Notes: generated by a model from the letters alone, not told the origin. DNA of 64,000 nucleotides from Phyto melanocephala (GCA_941918925.1 OW799236.1:13243474-13307473), one strand, 5' to 3'; shown: positions 10,651 through 22,430, counted from the first letter of the stretch. Made by a program: numbers and translations.

Positions 10651-11093
10651 TTTAATTTATTATTATTTTTTGTAACTGTTGTGTTTTTTAAGAAAATAAT
10701 GAAAAAGAAAATAATAATGTATATAGTGCTTGTTAATTTAGAGAATTCTTTTAAAAGTTTTAACTGTCAATCGAACTGTTGCAATTGTTTACATATATAA
10801 TCAGTAACTCTGGCAAATAATTATTCAACATATTGACGCTTGAAGGAGATCGCGTTATGGTCAATGAAGATCTTTACCGCTAATTCATTGCTACATTTTT
10901 AATACCGTATGAAACTAAAAAAAATTTGTTTTAAAGTAGCCGTTTTTTGACAACAATGAAACAGATATGTTTGAAAATTAAATTGTTTTTCTATAAATCG
11001 TTATCATAGTTTTGATTTAATTGTTTTATTTTTTTTTTAATTATTTGTTTACTCCCAAATAAAGTAGATTAATCAAAAATATGATTTCTCTTA
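10651..11093. other. AT-rich spacer
   Basis: Nothing recognised. Confidence 0.4.
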
Positions 11094-11095
11094 TA

Positions 11096-11735
11096 CACGC
11101 AAAGAAAAACCATGGTTACGACATGATCACGTCGGTCATATTATTTTTTCTAAAACAATATTTGTTTGTCGAAAAAAAGTAATAGTTATTTTTGTTTCAT
11201 TTTATCTTATATTTCGTCACGACAATCAAGCATTTGTTTGAATTGTATAATTTAATGTTTACTTTTCGTAAAAATTTTAAAATGGTTATCATTTAAAAAT
11301 AGTATGATTTAAAAAAATTATGACGACAAAAAGAACATTATATTCAAAAGCATTATAAATTACAAATAATCATTAAATAATAAGTGAAATAGCAGTATGA
11401 TTACAAAATAATCAAGCTATGATTTTTTAATAATAATTTGATTTCAACTGTTCTTCTTCTTGGTGAATAAATTTTTTTATTTTAAAAGTTTGAGATGTCA
11501 AAAACATGAACAAAAATTAAAGAAAATTAAAGAAAATTAAAAAATAAACGAGAAAATGTAAAAAATTATTGGTATGAAAATTTAAACTAAATTGGTAAGT
11601 AAAATAAATATGTGTATGTTACAGCAAAAGACAATAATTTGCAGTAAAAAGCAAAGATTGCCGATTTTAATTGTAGTCATGTATATGATTATTGAATGAT
11701 ATTTTAATTTAATATTTTAATATTTTCTTTGCGTG
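11096..11735 (+). mobile_element. TA-flanked MITE, copy 1 (CACGCAAAGAAAA termini)
   Basis: Terminal inverted repeats CACGCAAAGAAAA, with TA on both sides (11094-11095 and 11736-11737). The interior is non-coding and matches the reverse complement of 14852-15583, for example ACCATGGTTACGACATGATC here against the inverse there. It is about 90 bp shorter than copy 2 because a block near the right end is missing. The TA duplication points to a Tc1/mariner-type source. Confidence 0.8.
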
Positions 11736-11737
11736 TA

Positions 11738-11967
11738 GTTTAATATGGTTTTTTCTGCGGTAGAAATTTTACCCGTTTTACCCTTTTTCAATAAACACTT
11801 GACGCTTTGATTAATTTAAAATGTGGCAACACTGGATAAAATACACCTTGGGTTGTATTGTGTCCGTCTGAGTATGACAAAATAAATACAAATATGCTTA
11901 AATACGAAAAATCATATATTTATAAACCGCATACATACGATATACTACTTCTTAAAAGGAACGGATA
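11738..11967. other. Spacer before hairpin
   Basis: No motif recognised. Confidence 0.4.
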
Positions 11968-12053
11968 TATCGTCGTTCGCAAGTTATTGTGTTCTATGTG
12001 ACACATAAAACATATAAGTACCTATAGAACACAATAATTTGAGAACGACGATA
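11968..12053. repeat. Isolated hairpin, 30-bp stem and 26-nt loop
   Basis: Arms at 11968-11997 (TATCGTCGTTCGCAAGTTAT then TGTGTTCTAT) and 12024-12053 pair over 30 positions with one G.U wobble and one mismatch. Stem length, loop size and overall length (86 nt) are in the range of a microRNA precursor. They would equally fit a tiny palindromic transposon relic. No second copy seen in the window. Confidence 0.65.
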
Positions 12054-12155
12054 TGTATATCGTCATTTACGCTTTGAAACAAACAGTCATTGCTAGCATA
12101 AGATGATAATAAAACAATATGCTCTCATTAAAGCAGCTTACTCTTTATTATTATT

Positions 12156-13033
12156 ATACCCTTCACACAGTGAAAAAGGGTATAAATAGGTTTGTCATTC
12201 TGTGTGAAATTTCTACAATTTTCATTTCCGACCCCATAAAGTATATATTTTCTGAAAGCTTATCAATAGGGGAGTCGATTAAGTCCTGTCAGTCTGTCAG
12301 TCTGTCCGTCTGACCGTCTGTCCGTGTGTATGTTGAAATCAACTTTTTGAAGCCCCCCGACATCGCTTGGACTCGGGTGTGGTATTAAAATATCAGAAAT
12401 ATTCGGGAGTAGATCGGTATTGAAAATCAGAAACATCGGTACATAAACAACTGAGATATGAGCAAAAACCCACGACCACCTCGATTTTTTTTTCACAAAA
12501 ACAACATTACAACAACAACATACATACATACAAACGTGTATACTGGTTAGAGAAAACGTGGCATCGAATCCCAGCTGAGCCAAAAAAAAATTTTTTTAAT
12601 TTGTTTAAAAAATTTTTTTTAATTTTTATTTTTATTTTTTTTTATTTTTTATTTAATATTTTATTTATATATTTATTATTATTTTTTTAAAAATTTTTTT
12701 TTTAAAATTTTTTTTTTATTTTTTTTGTTTTATATATAATAATTATAATCATATATAATAATTTTTTTTTTAAATTTTTTTTTAAAATTTTGTTTTTTTT
12801 AATTTCTTTTAAAATTTTTTTTTTTTTTTAATTTTTTTTAAATTTTTTTTGTTTTTCGTTTTTTTAACATACATACGTGAATTTTTAATTTTACAATGGG
12901 ATGTTTTTATATATGTACTATGTACGTATTTCATATGGGATGAATGGTGACACAAACTACTGTTATATCATGACTACACGTTGTGAAGGGTATATAAGAT
13001 TCGGAATGGCCGAATATAGCGCTCTTACTTGTT
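12156..13033 (+). mobile_element. Helentron/DINE-type element, copy D
   Basis: Full length, nearly identical to copies A, B and E. Starts ATACCCTTCACACAGTG and ends GCTCTTACTTGTT. The GTCY tract is at about 12300-12330. It has the longest T-rich tract of the set (about 12585-12868). The 3' palindrome is slightly altered (ATTCGGAATGGCCGAAT). Non-coding. Confidence 0.85.
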
Positions 13034-14849
13034 TTTCTTTTTACTCTATCACTTGTTGTAATACGTTTTGTATACATACATTCCCGGCGTTACTATGTAG
13101 TAATGCTGTAAGTATTTGTTTATAAATGTGTAGACACTTTTTTTTATTATTATTTAAAAATGTTATTATTTCTGTTATTATTATTTAAAAATGTGTATTC
13201 GTGAGAAGAGTAATTTTCATATATTTATTGTTTATAGCTATTGTTGTTGTAGTTGATGTTAATGCTTTTATGGCATGTGTTATTGTTTTTTGATAATATT
13301 TTTGCTCACAGTTAATTCATTCAAATGTTAATACTTAATAATATGCCTTTTTTTTGTCGTTATCGTTATTGTTGATGTTTATTAATATCCTTTTTGTATT
13401 TTTTTAATTAATGTGGTATAATTAAATAAAATAGCTTTAATATGTTTTAACGATAAAAAAAAAACTTTTTCTTAATTAAAGTTACTCACTCTCTTGCGGT
13501 GGAGAGATTCGTTATTTTTTTTTTCGAGGCAAATGGAAAATGGGAGTAGATTTAAAGGTTATTTTGTATGTATGTAGTATGTACACACATACATATAAAT
13601 TTTCTATGTTACTATATTTGCGGACTTTGTTCTTGCAAGTTGTTTTTAATTCATGTCTTGTTTGAATTGTTTTTGATATTTTAGGGATTTTAAAGAAATT
13701 TTTATGTTATTTATTAAGTTGTAAAAATCATTTATTCTCAAATTTATTAAAACGTTTACTAGCTTATTTTAAATAATTTTTTATTTTAATTATTATCTTT
13801 AATAATTTTTGACATTTGCAAGATATAATTTTCCAAAAACAAAAATAATATAATTTTTATGTATATTTCATACATTTTTTGCTTTATTTCTTCAAGATTT
13901 TTTTTTTTATTCAAAGCAGGCATAGGACGTAATATTAACAACGCTCAGTTAAATATTTCATTATCTGTTAAAAACTAGAAGAAATGGTTTTAATATTTTG
14001 CCTGTACCTTTTTATAGTCAAGACCCATAACATCTGATTACTATTTGTTTCGATAGATGCAGAGCGCTATTTTCTGGGATACGCTTCAAAACAGGGTATC
14101 AGTAACTGGCTTGATTTATTCCTGAAATCAAAAAAAAAGCAGTTGATTTTGACAGCGATTTGAATGTTTCCAAAAAAAATGGGAAAAGGTTATACGTAGC
14201 TAGCAATGGCCAATACTCAAGGTAAAATAAATTTCAATTGTACAATTATTTTGAAATAAAGGCTAACTGTCGTGTTCATTAAAAATATTTTAAGTTTTTT
14301 GTAAGCTTATTTGAATAATTTCTGTACAACATCTGCCGAATATGCCTTAAATGCATGATACTAGACTCGAATAATTAAATCTTATAAAAATTAAAAAAGA
14401 AAAGAATCTGCCTTTAACAAACCTAAAATATTTTTTATGAATAAGGAAGTAAAATTTAAAAAAATTAAATTCCGCTTTGATAAGTATTACACTCAATTTT
14501 TAACACTATAAATCATTTCGTTACCTTTATACTTCTCAGTATGACATGATAAATGACGTAGTCATTAAAAAGTGTGACTTTCAGTGCAAGTTAGTGATTC
14601 CTAGTTTTTGCTGGGTAGCTGATAGCCATCCGTCAAAGGAAAGCTAGAACGATATTAAACACCGATATCCACGGTAGTTGCTAGACTAAAGTGTTACACA
14701 TAAAATATATAAGATTAAATTGGTTGTTTACCCCCGGGTGCATGTTACCTTGGCAAAGGGTCTTCGACCTGGTGTTAATGCTAAATAGTCTGGGATAAAG
14801 GGGTATTACTGACACCTCTGACGAATTTTGACCTGGAATTACAAGAGGT
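13034..14849. other. AT-rich spacer, somewhat GC-richer after 14500
   Basis: No gene seen. A degenerate copy of the 7173 hairpin repeat spans about 14290-14440. From about 14560 the sequence is less AT-rich and resumes beyond the MITE at 15586, suggesting one older repeat split by the MITE. I cannot name that repeat. Confidence 0.4.
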
Positions 14850-14851
14850 TA

Positions 14852-15583
14852 CACGCAAAGAAAAAATATGGTTGTGGTAACCATAATCGAAGAGCAACAT
14901 ACTATGATTGAATTGTATGATTATGTTTAAAATAATAATGGTTACCAGTTATCATTATTATGTTTAATTTAAGCATTATTCAATAATCATATATATGACT
15001 ACAATTAAAATCGACAATCTTTGCTTTTTTACGGCAAATTATTGTCTTTTGCTGTAACATACACATATTTATTGTACTTACCTATTTAATTGCAATTTTT
15101 TTGCCAATTTTTTTTGACATTTTCACGTTTATTTTTAAATTTTCTTTAATTTTTCAAAATTTTTGTTCCTTTTTTTGACATCTCAAACTTTTAAAATAAT
15201 AAAAATTCATTCAGCAAGAAGAAGAACAATTGAAATCAAATTATTAATACAAAAATCATAGCTTGATAAATTTGTAATCATACTGTTGCCTCACTTATTA
15301 TTTAATGATTATTTTTAATTTATAATGCTTTTGAATATAATTTTATTTTTGTCGCATTAATTTTTTTAAATCAAACTATTTTTAAATGACAACCATTTTG
15401 AAATTTTTTATGAAAAGTAATCATTAAACGATACAATTCAAACAAATGCTTGATTGTCGTGACGAAATGTAAGATAAAATGAAACAAAAATAACTAATAC
15501 TTGTTTTCGGCAACCAAATATTGTTTTAGAAAAAATAGTATGACCGTCGTGATCATGCCGTAACCATGGTTTTTCTTTGCGTG
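14852..15583 (-). mobile_element. TA-flanked MITE, copy 2 (inverted relative to copy 1)
   Basis: CACGCAAAGAAAAAATATGG at the left and the inverse CACGCAAAGAAAAACCATGG at the right, flanked by TA (14850-14851 and 15584-15585). It is the reverse complement of 11096-11735 over most of its length and keeps a roughly 90-bp segment near 14870-14960 that copy 1 lacks. Non-coding. Confidence 0.8.
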
Positions 15584-15585
15584 TA

Positions 15586-16015
15586 GAGAGTCATCGTTGC
15601 CGATGGAGCACATGAGTATAATGAATGCGGTCGAGAGTCTACATCGCAGACATATAGTTGTGTGATAAATGCGCAATAAGGGTATAGTGACATTTATATC
15701 TGCTGATAGGCATACATATGAAAATACTGGATCCCGTCCTCAAAGAGGTTTGGGGAGACTCAAATTGCGGTAGACTAAGAACTACATGTAGGCTCAATGT
15801 AAGGTTAATTACTTTGGCGGACCTCAGCCTAACGAAGATGCTGGCGGTTACAACGGAATGTTAGACCAGTCGACAATGTGAAATCGTTTAAAAGGCCAGA
15901 GAAAATGCCTGCAATTGTGCGGGACTCAGTGAAAGAAAGCAATGCCACATTGCCACCAAGAACTGTGACAGTCATATGAACAAGGTCATATTAAAACTTT
16001 TATATGGAAATAAAA
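15586..16015. other. GC-richer unassigned segment
   Basis: Continues the composition of 14560-14849 across the MITE. Short open stretches exist in several frames but no motif could be named. A decayed retrotransposon body is a guess only. Confidence 0.35.
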
Positions 16016-18053
16016 ATATCACACACACACACACCTTTTTTAATTCATTTAATTGCTAAACCAAACTTTTAAAAAAACTCTATGTGAAATATAAAATAAT
16101 ACAACTCACCTGCTTTATTAATCCATAACAACTGTAAAATATTTCTTTTATTAACATACAAGCTTAATTTGTTGTTTTTGTTTAATTGTACTAGATTATT
16201 AAAATTTACTTTTTATAAGCATTTAACAATAGTTTTTTTTTAAATAATTTTTGATATTCTTTTTTCCTTTAATAACACAAATTATTTATTTACCATTTTT
16301 TGCTTTTAATCCTTTGTAATTGCAACAATTTATTTATTGCGTAAATTTTCAATAAATTGTTAATAAATTTAATTTTTTTTAATTTGATTGTTTAGCTCGG
16401 TTGTTTTCTAAACATCTTGAATTATATGCAAATTTTTTTTATGAAGCAATTTATATTCTTATTTTTTAAAATTAAAGCATTTAAAATTTAAGCATATTTT
16501 TATTTTTTAAATTTAACGAATATTTGTTAACACTTTAATTTTTCCATATATTTTTTTAAATTAAATTATTATTTGATTAAATATTTATAATAATTTTATT
16601 TTTATTTCTATTTTGTATTTTTGATCAACTTTTAATAATATTTGATTTTATGTTGCAGCGAATCTGGAAAGAAGCAAAGCAAATTTTAATGAGAATTTAA
16701 TTGTTATTAAGAGGAATTATAAAAATTGTATGGGGGAGAACATGCAATTCGTTAGTGCATGATGATCAATGTTTACACCTTTTGTCAGCAAAAGTAAATA
16801 AATATTGTTGTGTATTGTGTAACATCCTGAAATATTTGTTTGTAGTTCTTATTTGAACTTGGCTATTGAAAATGAGTTTAATTAGCCAAGAAGGCAAAAT
16901 GTTATAAAAAATTTACAGGAATTTTTATAAATTTTTTTTATTTAATTATTTTTAAACTTGTAAGCAGAATTGAATAAAAATTTGGACGTTAAGCTAAAAC
17001 TAAATAAATAAAATGTTAAATTGAATTTTTTTATTTAATTTTTATTTTGTCGAACTTTTCTGTTTAAATTTATATTTATATATTTATATATATATATTTT
17101 TAAATTTTAATCAGGCTTGAGTTCATATTTAATATTCTTTATTTTTACAAAGAATTTCTAATTGTGATAAATGGAAAGAATAATCTGAAAAATTATATTT
17201 TTACCGACACTAGCCGAGTGGAATGCATTTTCGAAACCAGCTACGAATTTCATCATCAGCACTATTTGGTAAAAAATTTTAATCTTACTCATTGTGGTAA
17301 AAATATATGAAAAAGGAGAACTAAAGTAGTTACCGAATTCAATTAACTTAAGACCCGGGAGTTAAATACATGATATTTACAACCAACATGTAACCGCCGA
17401 TCAAATGCCAGACGGACGTTACAAAATCTGCTACTTTATTTATAAATAAATATTCCGACAAAATACAATTTGTGGCGGTCTGAAATCAATATTTTAGAAT
17501 TTACTAACTGTTGGTGTCTGTCTCGTGTACATAAAGTACCATTAGAGAATTCACTTTTGGCAGCATTTTTTCAATTGTTGCAAATATGCACTAATTTTTT
17601 GCTACCAAGAGTGAGTACATTTTTCATGTGTTTTGCACACTATGGCAACATCTGATTTTTTTAGGTATTTAAGCAACATCAAATCTTTTTTTTTAATTAA
17701 TAAGTAAGATTCTGTGTTTTACTATTTTAGGAAAAGAAAGTTAATTAATTTTATAAAAATTACATTGCCTAAATCAACGGAAAAATATAATATCATAAAT
17801 TTTTTGGTAAAAAATACCATGGATGAAATTGCATTTGTGGAGATTTTAAGCCCTGAAAGTAAATAAATTCTGTATCTGTTCTGCAAATTTGTGTGACATT
17901 ACTTTGCACTGGTTTTTCGCTGTGCACATTTGCTCAAGTGATTCAAATTGCGCTTTAATATAATTTGTTTTTGCAGTCGTACAAAAGTTAAATAGTTTGC
18001 TAGACTTGCACGGTCTGCACGACTTGCAAGGGTAGTTTGCATAAAAGTGTAGC
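16016..18053. other. AT-rich spacer
   Basis: Begins with a short (AC)n near 16020-16034. Otherwise A/T-rich low complexity. A pol III A-box-like word at 17213-17223 lacks a properly spaced B box. No gene seen. Confidence 0.45.
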
Positions 18054-19114
18054 GGAAATCACCCGGAAATCACTTGCAAGTATTTTATATATTCTATTGC
18101 AAACGTTGCTTTTAAAAATTCCAACTGTTTTTAGTATTGGAAATAAGTGCTTGTGTGGGAAATGTAATTTTAGTGTATTTGGTTTTTATACCCTTTACAC
18201 AGTGAAAAAGGGTATATATGGGTTTGTCATTATACCCTTTACACAGTGAAAAAAGGTATATATGGGTTTGTCATTCCGTGTGAAATTTCTACAATTTTCA
18301 TTTCCGACCCCATAAAGTATATATTTTCTGAAAGCTTATGAATAGGGGAGTCGATTAAGCCCTGTCAGTCTGTCCGTCTGTCCGTCTGTATGTTGAAATC
18401 AACTTTTTGAAGCCCTCCAACATCGCTTGGACCCGGGAAAGGTATTAAAATATCAGAAATATTTGGGAGTAGATCGGTGTTGAAAATCAGAAACATCGGT
18501 ACATAAACAACTGAGATATGAGCAAAAACCCACGACCACCTCGATTTTTTTTTCACAAAAACAACATTACAACAACAACATACATACATACAAACATGTA
18601 TACTGGTTAGAGAAAACGTGGCATCGAATCCCAGCTGAGGCAAAAAAATTTTTTTTATATTTTTTTTTAATTTTTTTTTATTTTTTTTTTTATTTTTTAT
18701 TTAATATATTATTTATATTTTTATTATTTTTTTTTTTAATTTTTTTTTGTTTTATATTTATTATATATATTTTAATTATTTAAAAAAAATTTTTTTTTAA
18801 AATTTTTTTTTTTAATTTTTTTTTATATTTTTTTTTCTTATTTTTTTCTTTTAACATACGTAAAGTTATAATTTTAAAATGGGGTGTTTTTATATATGTA
18901 TGTTTTTTATATGTTGTACGTATTTCATATGGGATGAATGGTGATACAAACTACTGTTATTGCATGACTACACGTTGTGAAGGGTATAAAAGATTCGGCA
19001 TGGCCGAATATAGCGCTCATACTTGTTATATTGTTGCAAACTTAAGAATATATATACTAGACTCGCAAGATCTGCAACATTCGCATGATCTGTTTGCAAC
19101 GAAGGGTGATTTCC
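18054..19114. mobile_element. Palindromic MITE split by Helentron copy E
   Basis: The halves 18054-18187 and about 19029-19114 together match, in inverse orientation, the uninterrupted copy at 27618-27827. Shared words include TTGCAAACTTAAGAATATAT, CTCGCAAGATCTGCAACAT and GGAAATGTAATTTTAGTGTA. The ends carry GGAAATCACCC and its inverse. The uninterrupted sister is an empty site for the Helentron insertion. Confidence 0.75.
18188..19026 (+). mobile_element. Helentron/DINE-type element, copy E, with duplicated 5' end
   Basis: As copies A, B and D, but the first 44 bp (TATACCCTTTACACAGTG through TTTGTCAT) occur twice in tandem (18187-18230 and from 18231). The GTCY tract is at about 18366-18388 and the T-rich tract at about 18645-18855. 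The 3' palindrome ATTCGGCATGGCCGAAT is perfect. The end is GCTCATACTTGTT. It inserted in a run of T within a MITE. Confidence 0.85.
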
Positions 19115-20527
19115 GGCGCTGCATTTTGCCACCTTTGTGCTTTCATTGTTTCTTTTTTTTGGTTTAGGCATCAATACAGACGCCAATAGTTAAATTATTT
19201 TTAACATTAATTTTAAATTAAATAAAATAAAACAAAAATAATTGTTAACAGAAAAGTTGAAGAAAATAAAAAGAAACAAACAATTTAAACAAAACTTAAA
19301 ATAAAAATAATGTGGTTTTTAATTTGTGTGCTCAACGATCAACAGCGACTTTCAACCCCTACAAAGAACTACAATCTTTCTTTTCGACACCAGGGATCGA
19401 GGTAAACATAAACGTAACGTACTCATGATATAGAGTATAAAACAAATTAACTTGTAGTGAATTACGTTAAAAGAATATTTATTTTAAAAATATGTGTAAA
19501 TGAGAGTCTTATGTATATATTCAATATCAGTCAAGTTTAATAAATCTTTTACTTAAAGCTAATAATTATTAACTTCCAGACGTTTGACTTACTTTTGCTT
19601 AACAGCAAAAGTTCGAGTACATAAAATATGAAAAATATCGATGACAATTTTATAAAAACGGTCGTATTATTGATGTATTTATTCTACAATTTATCATAGT
19701 GCGTGTTGCATGAAATCGACACTTTGATATTGAAAAAGAAAGTGAAACAGAGACAGAGAGAGAGAGAGAGAGAGAGACATAAAGAAACAATAAACATTTG
19801 GCTATCGACATAGTTACCATTAAAACATAATATTATTTTACCAAACAATTAAACTACAAAACATAAGTAATACTATTATTAGAAATAAATTAACCCCATT
19901 ACATTAATACAGCCTTAAATGAGTATAAATTACATAAAAGGCGGAAATAAGACTGTTAAATGACATTCAAACATTGATTCAAATTATGAATTGTATAACA
20001 ATTGTTAAACGTTAAATAATAATAATAATAAATAAAAACTTTCAAGGCTAACAAATAACAATTGTAAGGCAGGCAGAAAATATAAACAAAAAGGTAAGAA
20101 GAAAGAGAAAATGAATTGTTTTTATCATCATCTAACACGCACACAATTTGATTGAACACAACGAGCAGCGGCAGAAATAAACATTTTAATAAACGAAACA
20201 AAATGCTACAAAATGGAATTATACGACGTTAAATGTTAAAGTTATAACTGAATGTTCGATGTAAAAGAATTAAAAAAAAATAATAAAATAAAAATGAGAA
20301 AATCAATAAAAATTAAGTTGATGTACATCGTGATTTTCACATTATAAAAGTTTATTTTATTTGACCAGTTTTTTAATGTTTTCTTTACGAATTAAATTTA
20401 AAAGGTTTTAAAATCGATTTAACGACAGCTGGCATTTACAAACGCTACGAATATTTATACACAAAGTAACTAACAGTTCTTTGCTTTAAAATATTTTCGA
20501 CAACATCGAGTATCCTAATAATGTTTA
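19115..20527. other. AT-rich spacer with (GA)n
   Basis: A (GA)n tract near 19750-19778 and (AAT)n near 20016-20032. No coding motif; a run of AT-rich, A-biased sequence. Confidence 0.45.
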
Positions 20528-20613
20528 ACAAGTCAGAATGCTATTTTTTGCCCTGACAAATCGGAAAATATCCTTTACCATCATGTGCATAGCTACAGTG
20601 ACTACAGCGTAGC
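20528..20613 (-). mobile_element. Helentron 3'-end fragment
   Basis: ACAAGTCAGAATGCTAT followed by ACCATCATGTGCATAGCTAC matches the inverted 3' end of the long subfamily also seen at 27852. It is cut off at 20613 where TTAA and a piggyBac-like terminus begin. Confidence 0.5.
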
Positions 20614-20617
20614 TTAA

Positions 20618-21170
20618 CCCTCTAGTCCCCAAGACCGCCTGTAGGCGGGATAAATTCCTCTCTCACTTATTCTGTTTCCAAATTCCGTTTGTTTTTTTTC
20701 TAATTCGGGGAAGTCCAACAATTTCTCTTATTGCATTTGTAATATTTTCCGAAGTTTTGGTTAGCTATCACGATCATTTGAAGTTGGACGGACGAAATAT
20801 TTTGAAAAGAGAGAGATTTTAAATAATCAAAAAAAAAGTACTGTTGCAATAGTTAAAAGAAAAAATTATTTATGTATTGGTTGTAGGTCAAAGAAAGAAA
20901 AAGAGCGAAAAAAAACATTTCGCAAGCTTTTTATTCTTCTTGAAACGTAGGCCGCCTGAAGGTGGTCTTGGGAATATTCGAGAAAATATTAAAGCTTACA
21001 AATTTTCGTTTATAGATATAGAACGTCAACAAATTCAAAGAATGTCCTCACTTTCTGACGAAGAGATTGATAATTTTTCTTATGAATTTTGATAGCGATA
21101 CTGATGTAGAAGATATGGAAGACGATTTTGATGAAGAGGCTGGCGAGATGGTGTGTTATATCAACAATGG
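20618..21170 (+). mobile_element. piggyBac-like element, left part
   Basis: TTAA (20614-20617) is followed by CCCTCTAGTCCCCAAGACCG; a TTAA target with a CCC start is typical of piggyBac elements. An inverted copy of the subterminal block recurs at about 20950-20970 (CCGCCTGAAGGTGGTCTTGG). A short open frame from about 21042 reads MSSLSDEEID and then, after a frameshift, DSDTDVEDMEDDFDEE. Such an acidic N-terminus is common in piggyBac transposases. The catalytic domain and right end are not visible. Moderately confident. Confidence 0.55.
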
Positions 21171-21219
21171 ATTTGATGAGACTTTAATTAAAGTATACGA
21201 TATTTGATGGATATTGCCA

Positions 21220-21530
21220 GAAAAGACAGCTGTTTAATGCCCTAAAATCTGGAAAGAAAACTAAACGAATCAGTATGATTGCAGCTCTAAGTGGAAGAAA
21301 GATAGTTGTTCCGTTAACCTTTGAAGGCCACTGTAATATGGATGTTTTTAATGGATGGTTTGAGCAATTTTTGTGCGTTTTTTCATTCAGAAGCCCCGCG
21401 TAGTTGATAAAATTATTATCGTCTTCTACTTCGATTGCTTCAAATACTCCTCAATCATAGAAATATACACGCTGGTACCAGCTGAGTAGAATATCGCTCA
21501 GCCTAAAGTTAGTATTGTGTGTGAAACACG
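21220..21530 (+). pseudogene. IS630-type DDE transposase fragment
   Basis: The translation reads KRISMIAALSGRKIVVPLTF then EGHCNMDVFNGWFEQFL. This matches the segment 'RISviAAL...gktl.PftFeGtcn..vFe.Wle..L' between the first and second catalytic acids of IS630-family DDE endonucleases. After a frameshift, FDCFKYSSIIEI stands where the 'DNAsfHks..i..i' motif is expected, with the motif Asp/Asn altered. Stops and frame changes throughout show a dead fragment. No element termini were found, and it abuts the piggyBac-like fragment, so one may have been inserted in or joined to the other. Confidence 0.6.
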
Positions 21531-22430
21531 GGAGTTTTTTTTAACCGTTCAATGAAAATCTGGTGCCACCAATAGAACTTAATACTACATAAATCTGCGA
21601 TAGCATTTTCTAAGCCCAAACTAGAAGAAGATCTCAAAAAGCTTGATACTCCTTTTACATGTTTCAAATACTTTTTGAGTAATACTATTACTGACCATAT
21701 TGTTGAAAAATCCAATTTATATGCCACTTAAAAAGATATCACAACTTCGTTCCTTACAACCATTTTGGAAGTTCTACATAAAGGCCTAGGATTAACGTTT
21801 TCCTAAGACCGGTTATTGTGTGGGAAAAACTAAAACCAGGTGACGAGATATACACGATAGAAAAGAAGCTACTAGTATGCCATTATATGTGATAGAGCTT
21901 AGTGCTGTCAACGGACGTAATGTCAAATCAAATTGTTTGTAATATCGAACTGAGATGACGTAGTTAACAAATTTTTTCGGGTTGTAAACGCAACTCAAGT
22001 AAGTCAATTTCTTTGAGTTCTGGTCCAGAAAGTCAGTTAATATTATTCTGTACTGAAATCTGTTGATGAAAATGTCAATTAAAAATATGATCTGATAGCT
22101 CTGGCTTGGTTAGAAATTATTTTTAGTTCGATTTGTTGCGAGCACTGCTACAAAGTGCAATATTTAATGGTGGTCCCACCACTAGCATCATTTGGTAAAA
22201 CACAGATTTTTTTTGTTTGCCGCTATATTTAGGTACAAACACAGCCGCCACCTTAATTTCTAAGCAGGCCTCACCAATAACAAATTTAAGACAAATGCCT
22301 AGAAGCTTATCGACTCACGGGGTACCACAAAGGACTCTTAGTTTTGAGTTTAACTTTGTGGATATAACGATGACTGGTTAAAGATTTTTTTATTGTGTTA
22401 TAATCGCTTATAGTTTTCACTTAGGCCAGC
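21531..22430. other. Unassigned stretch with a weak reverse-transcriptase-like word
   Basis: Mixed composition. At about 22314-22370 one frame reads HGVPQRTLSFEFNFVDI, loosely like the GVPQGs...lF.i.i motif of non-LTR reverse transcriptases. No supporting motif nearby, so no gene is called. Confidence 0.3.

Noticed and set aside
17213..17240. tRNA-like A box (TAGCCGAGTGG) followed by TTTTCGAAACC
   Set aside because: The B-box-like word is only about 16 bp away and poorly matched; no tRNA fold or SINE body is evident.
22314..22370. GVPQ-like reverse transcriptase word
   Set aside because: A single short motif without neighbouring reverse transcriptase blocks is not enough to call a LINE.
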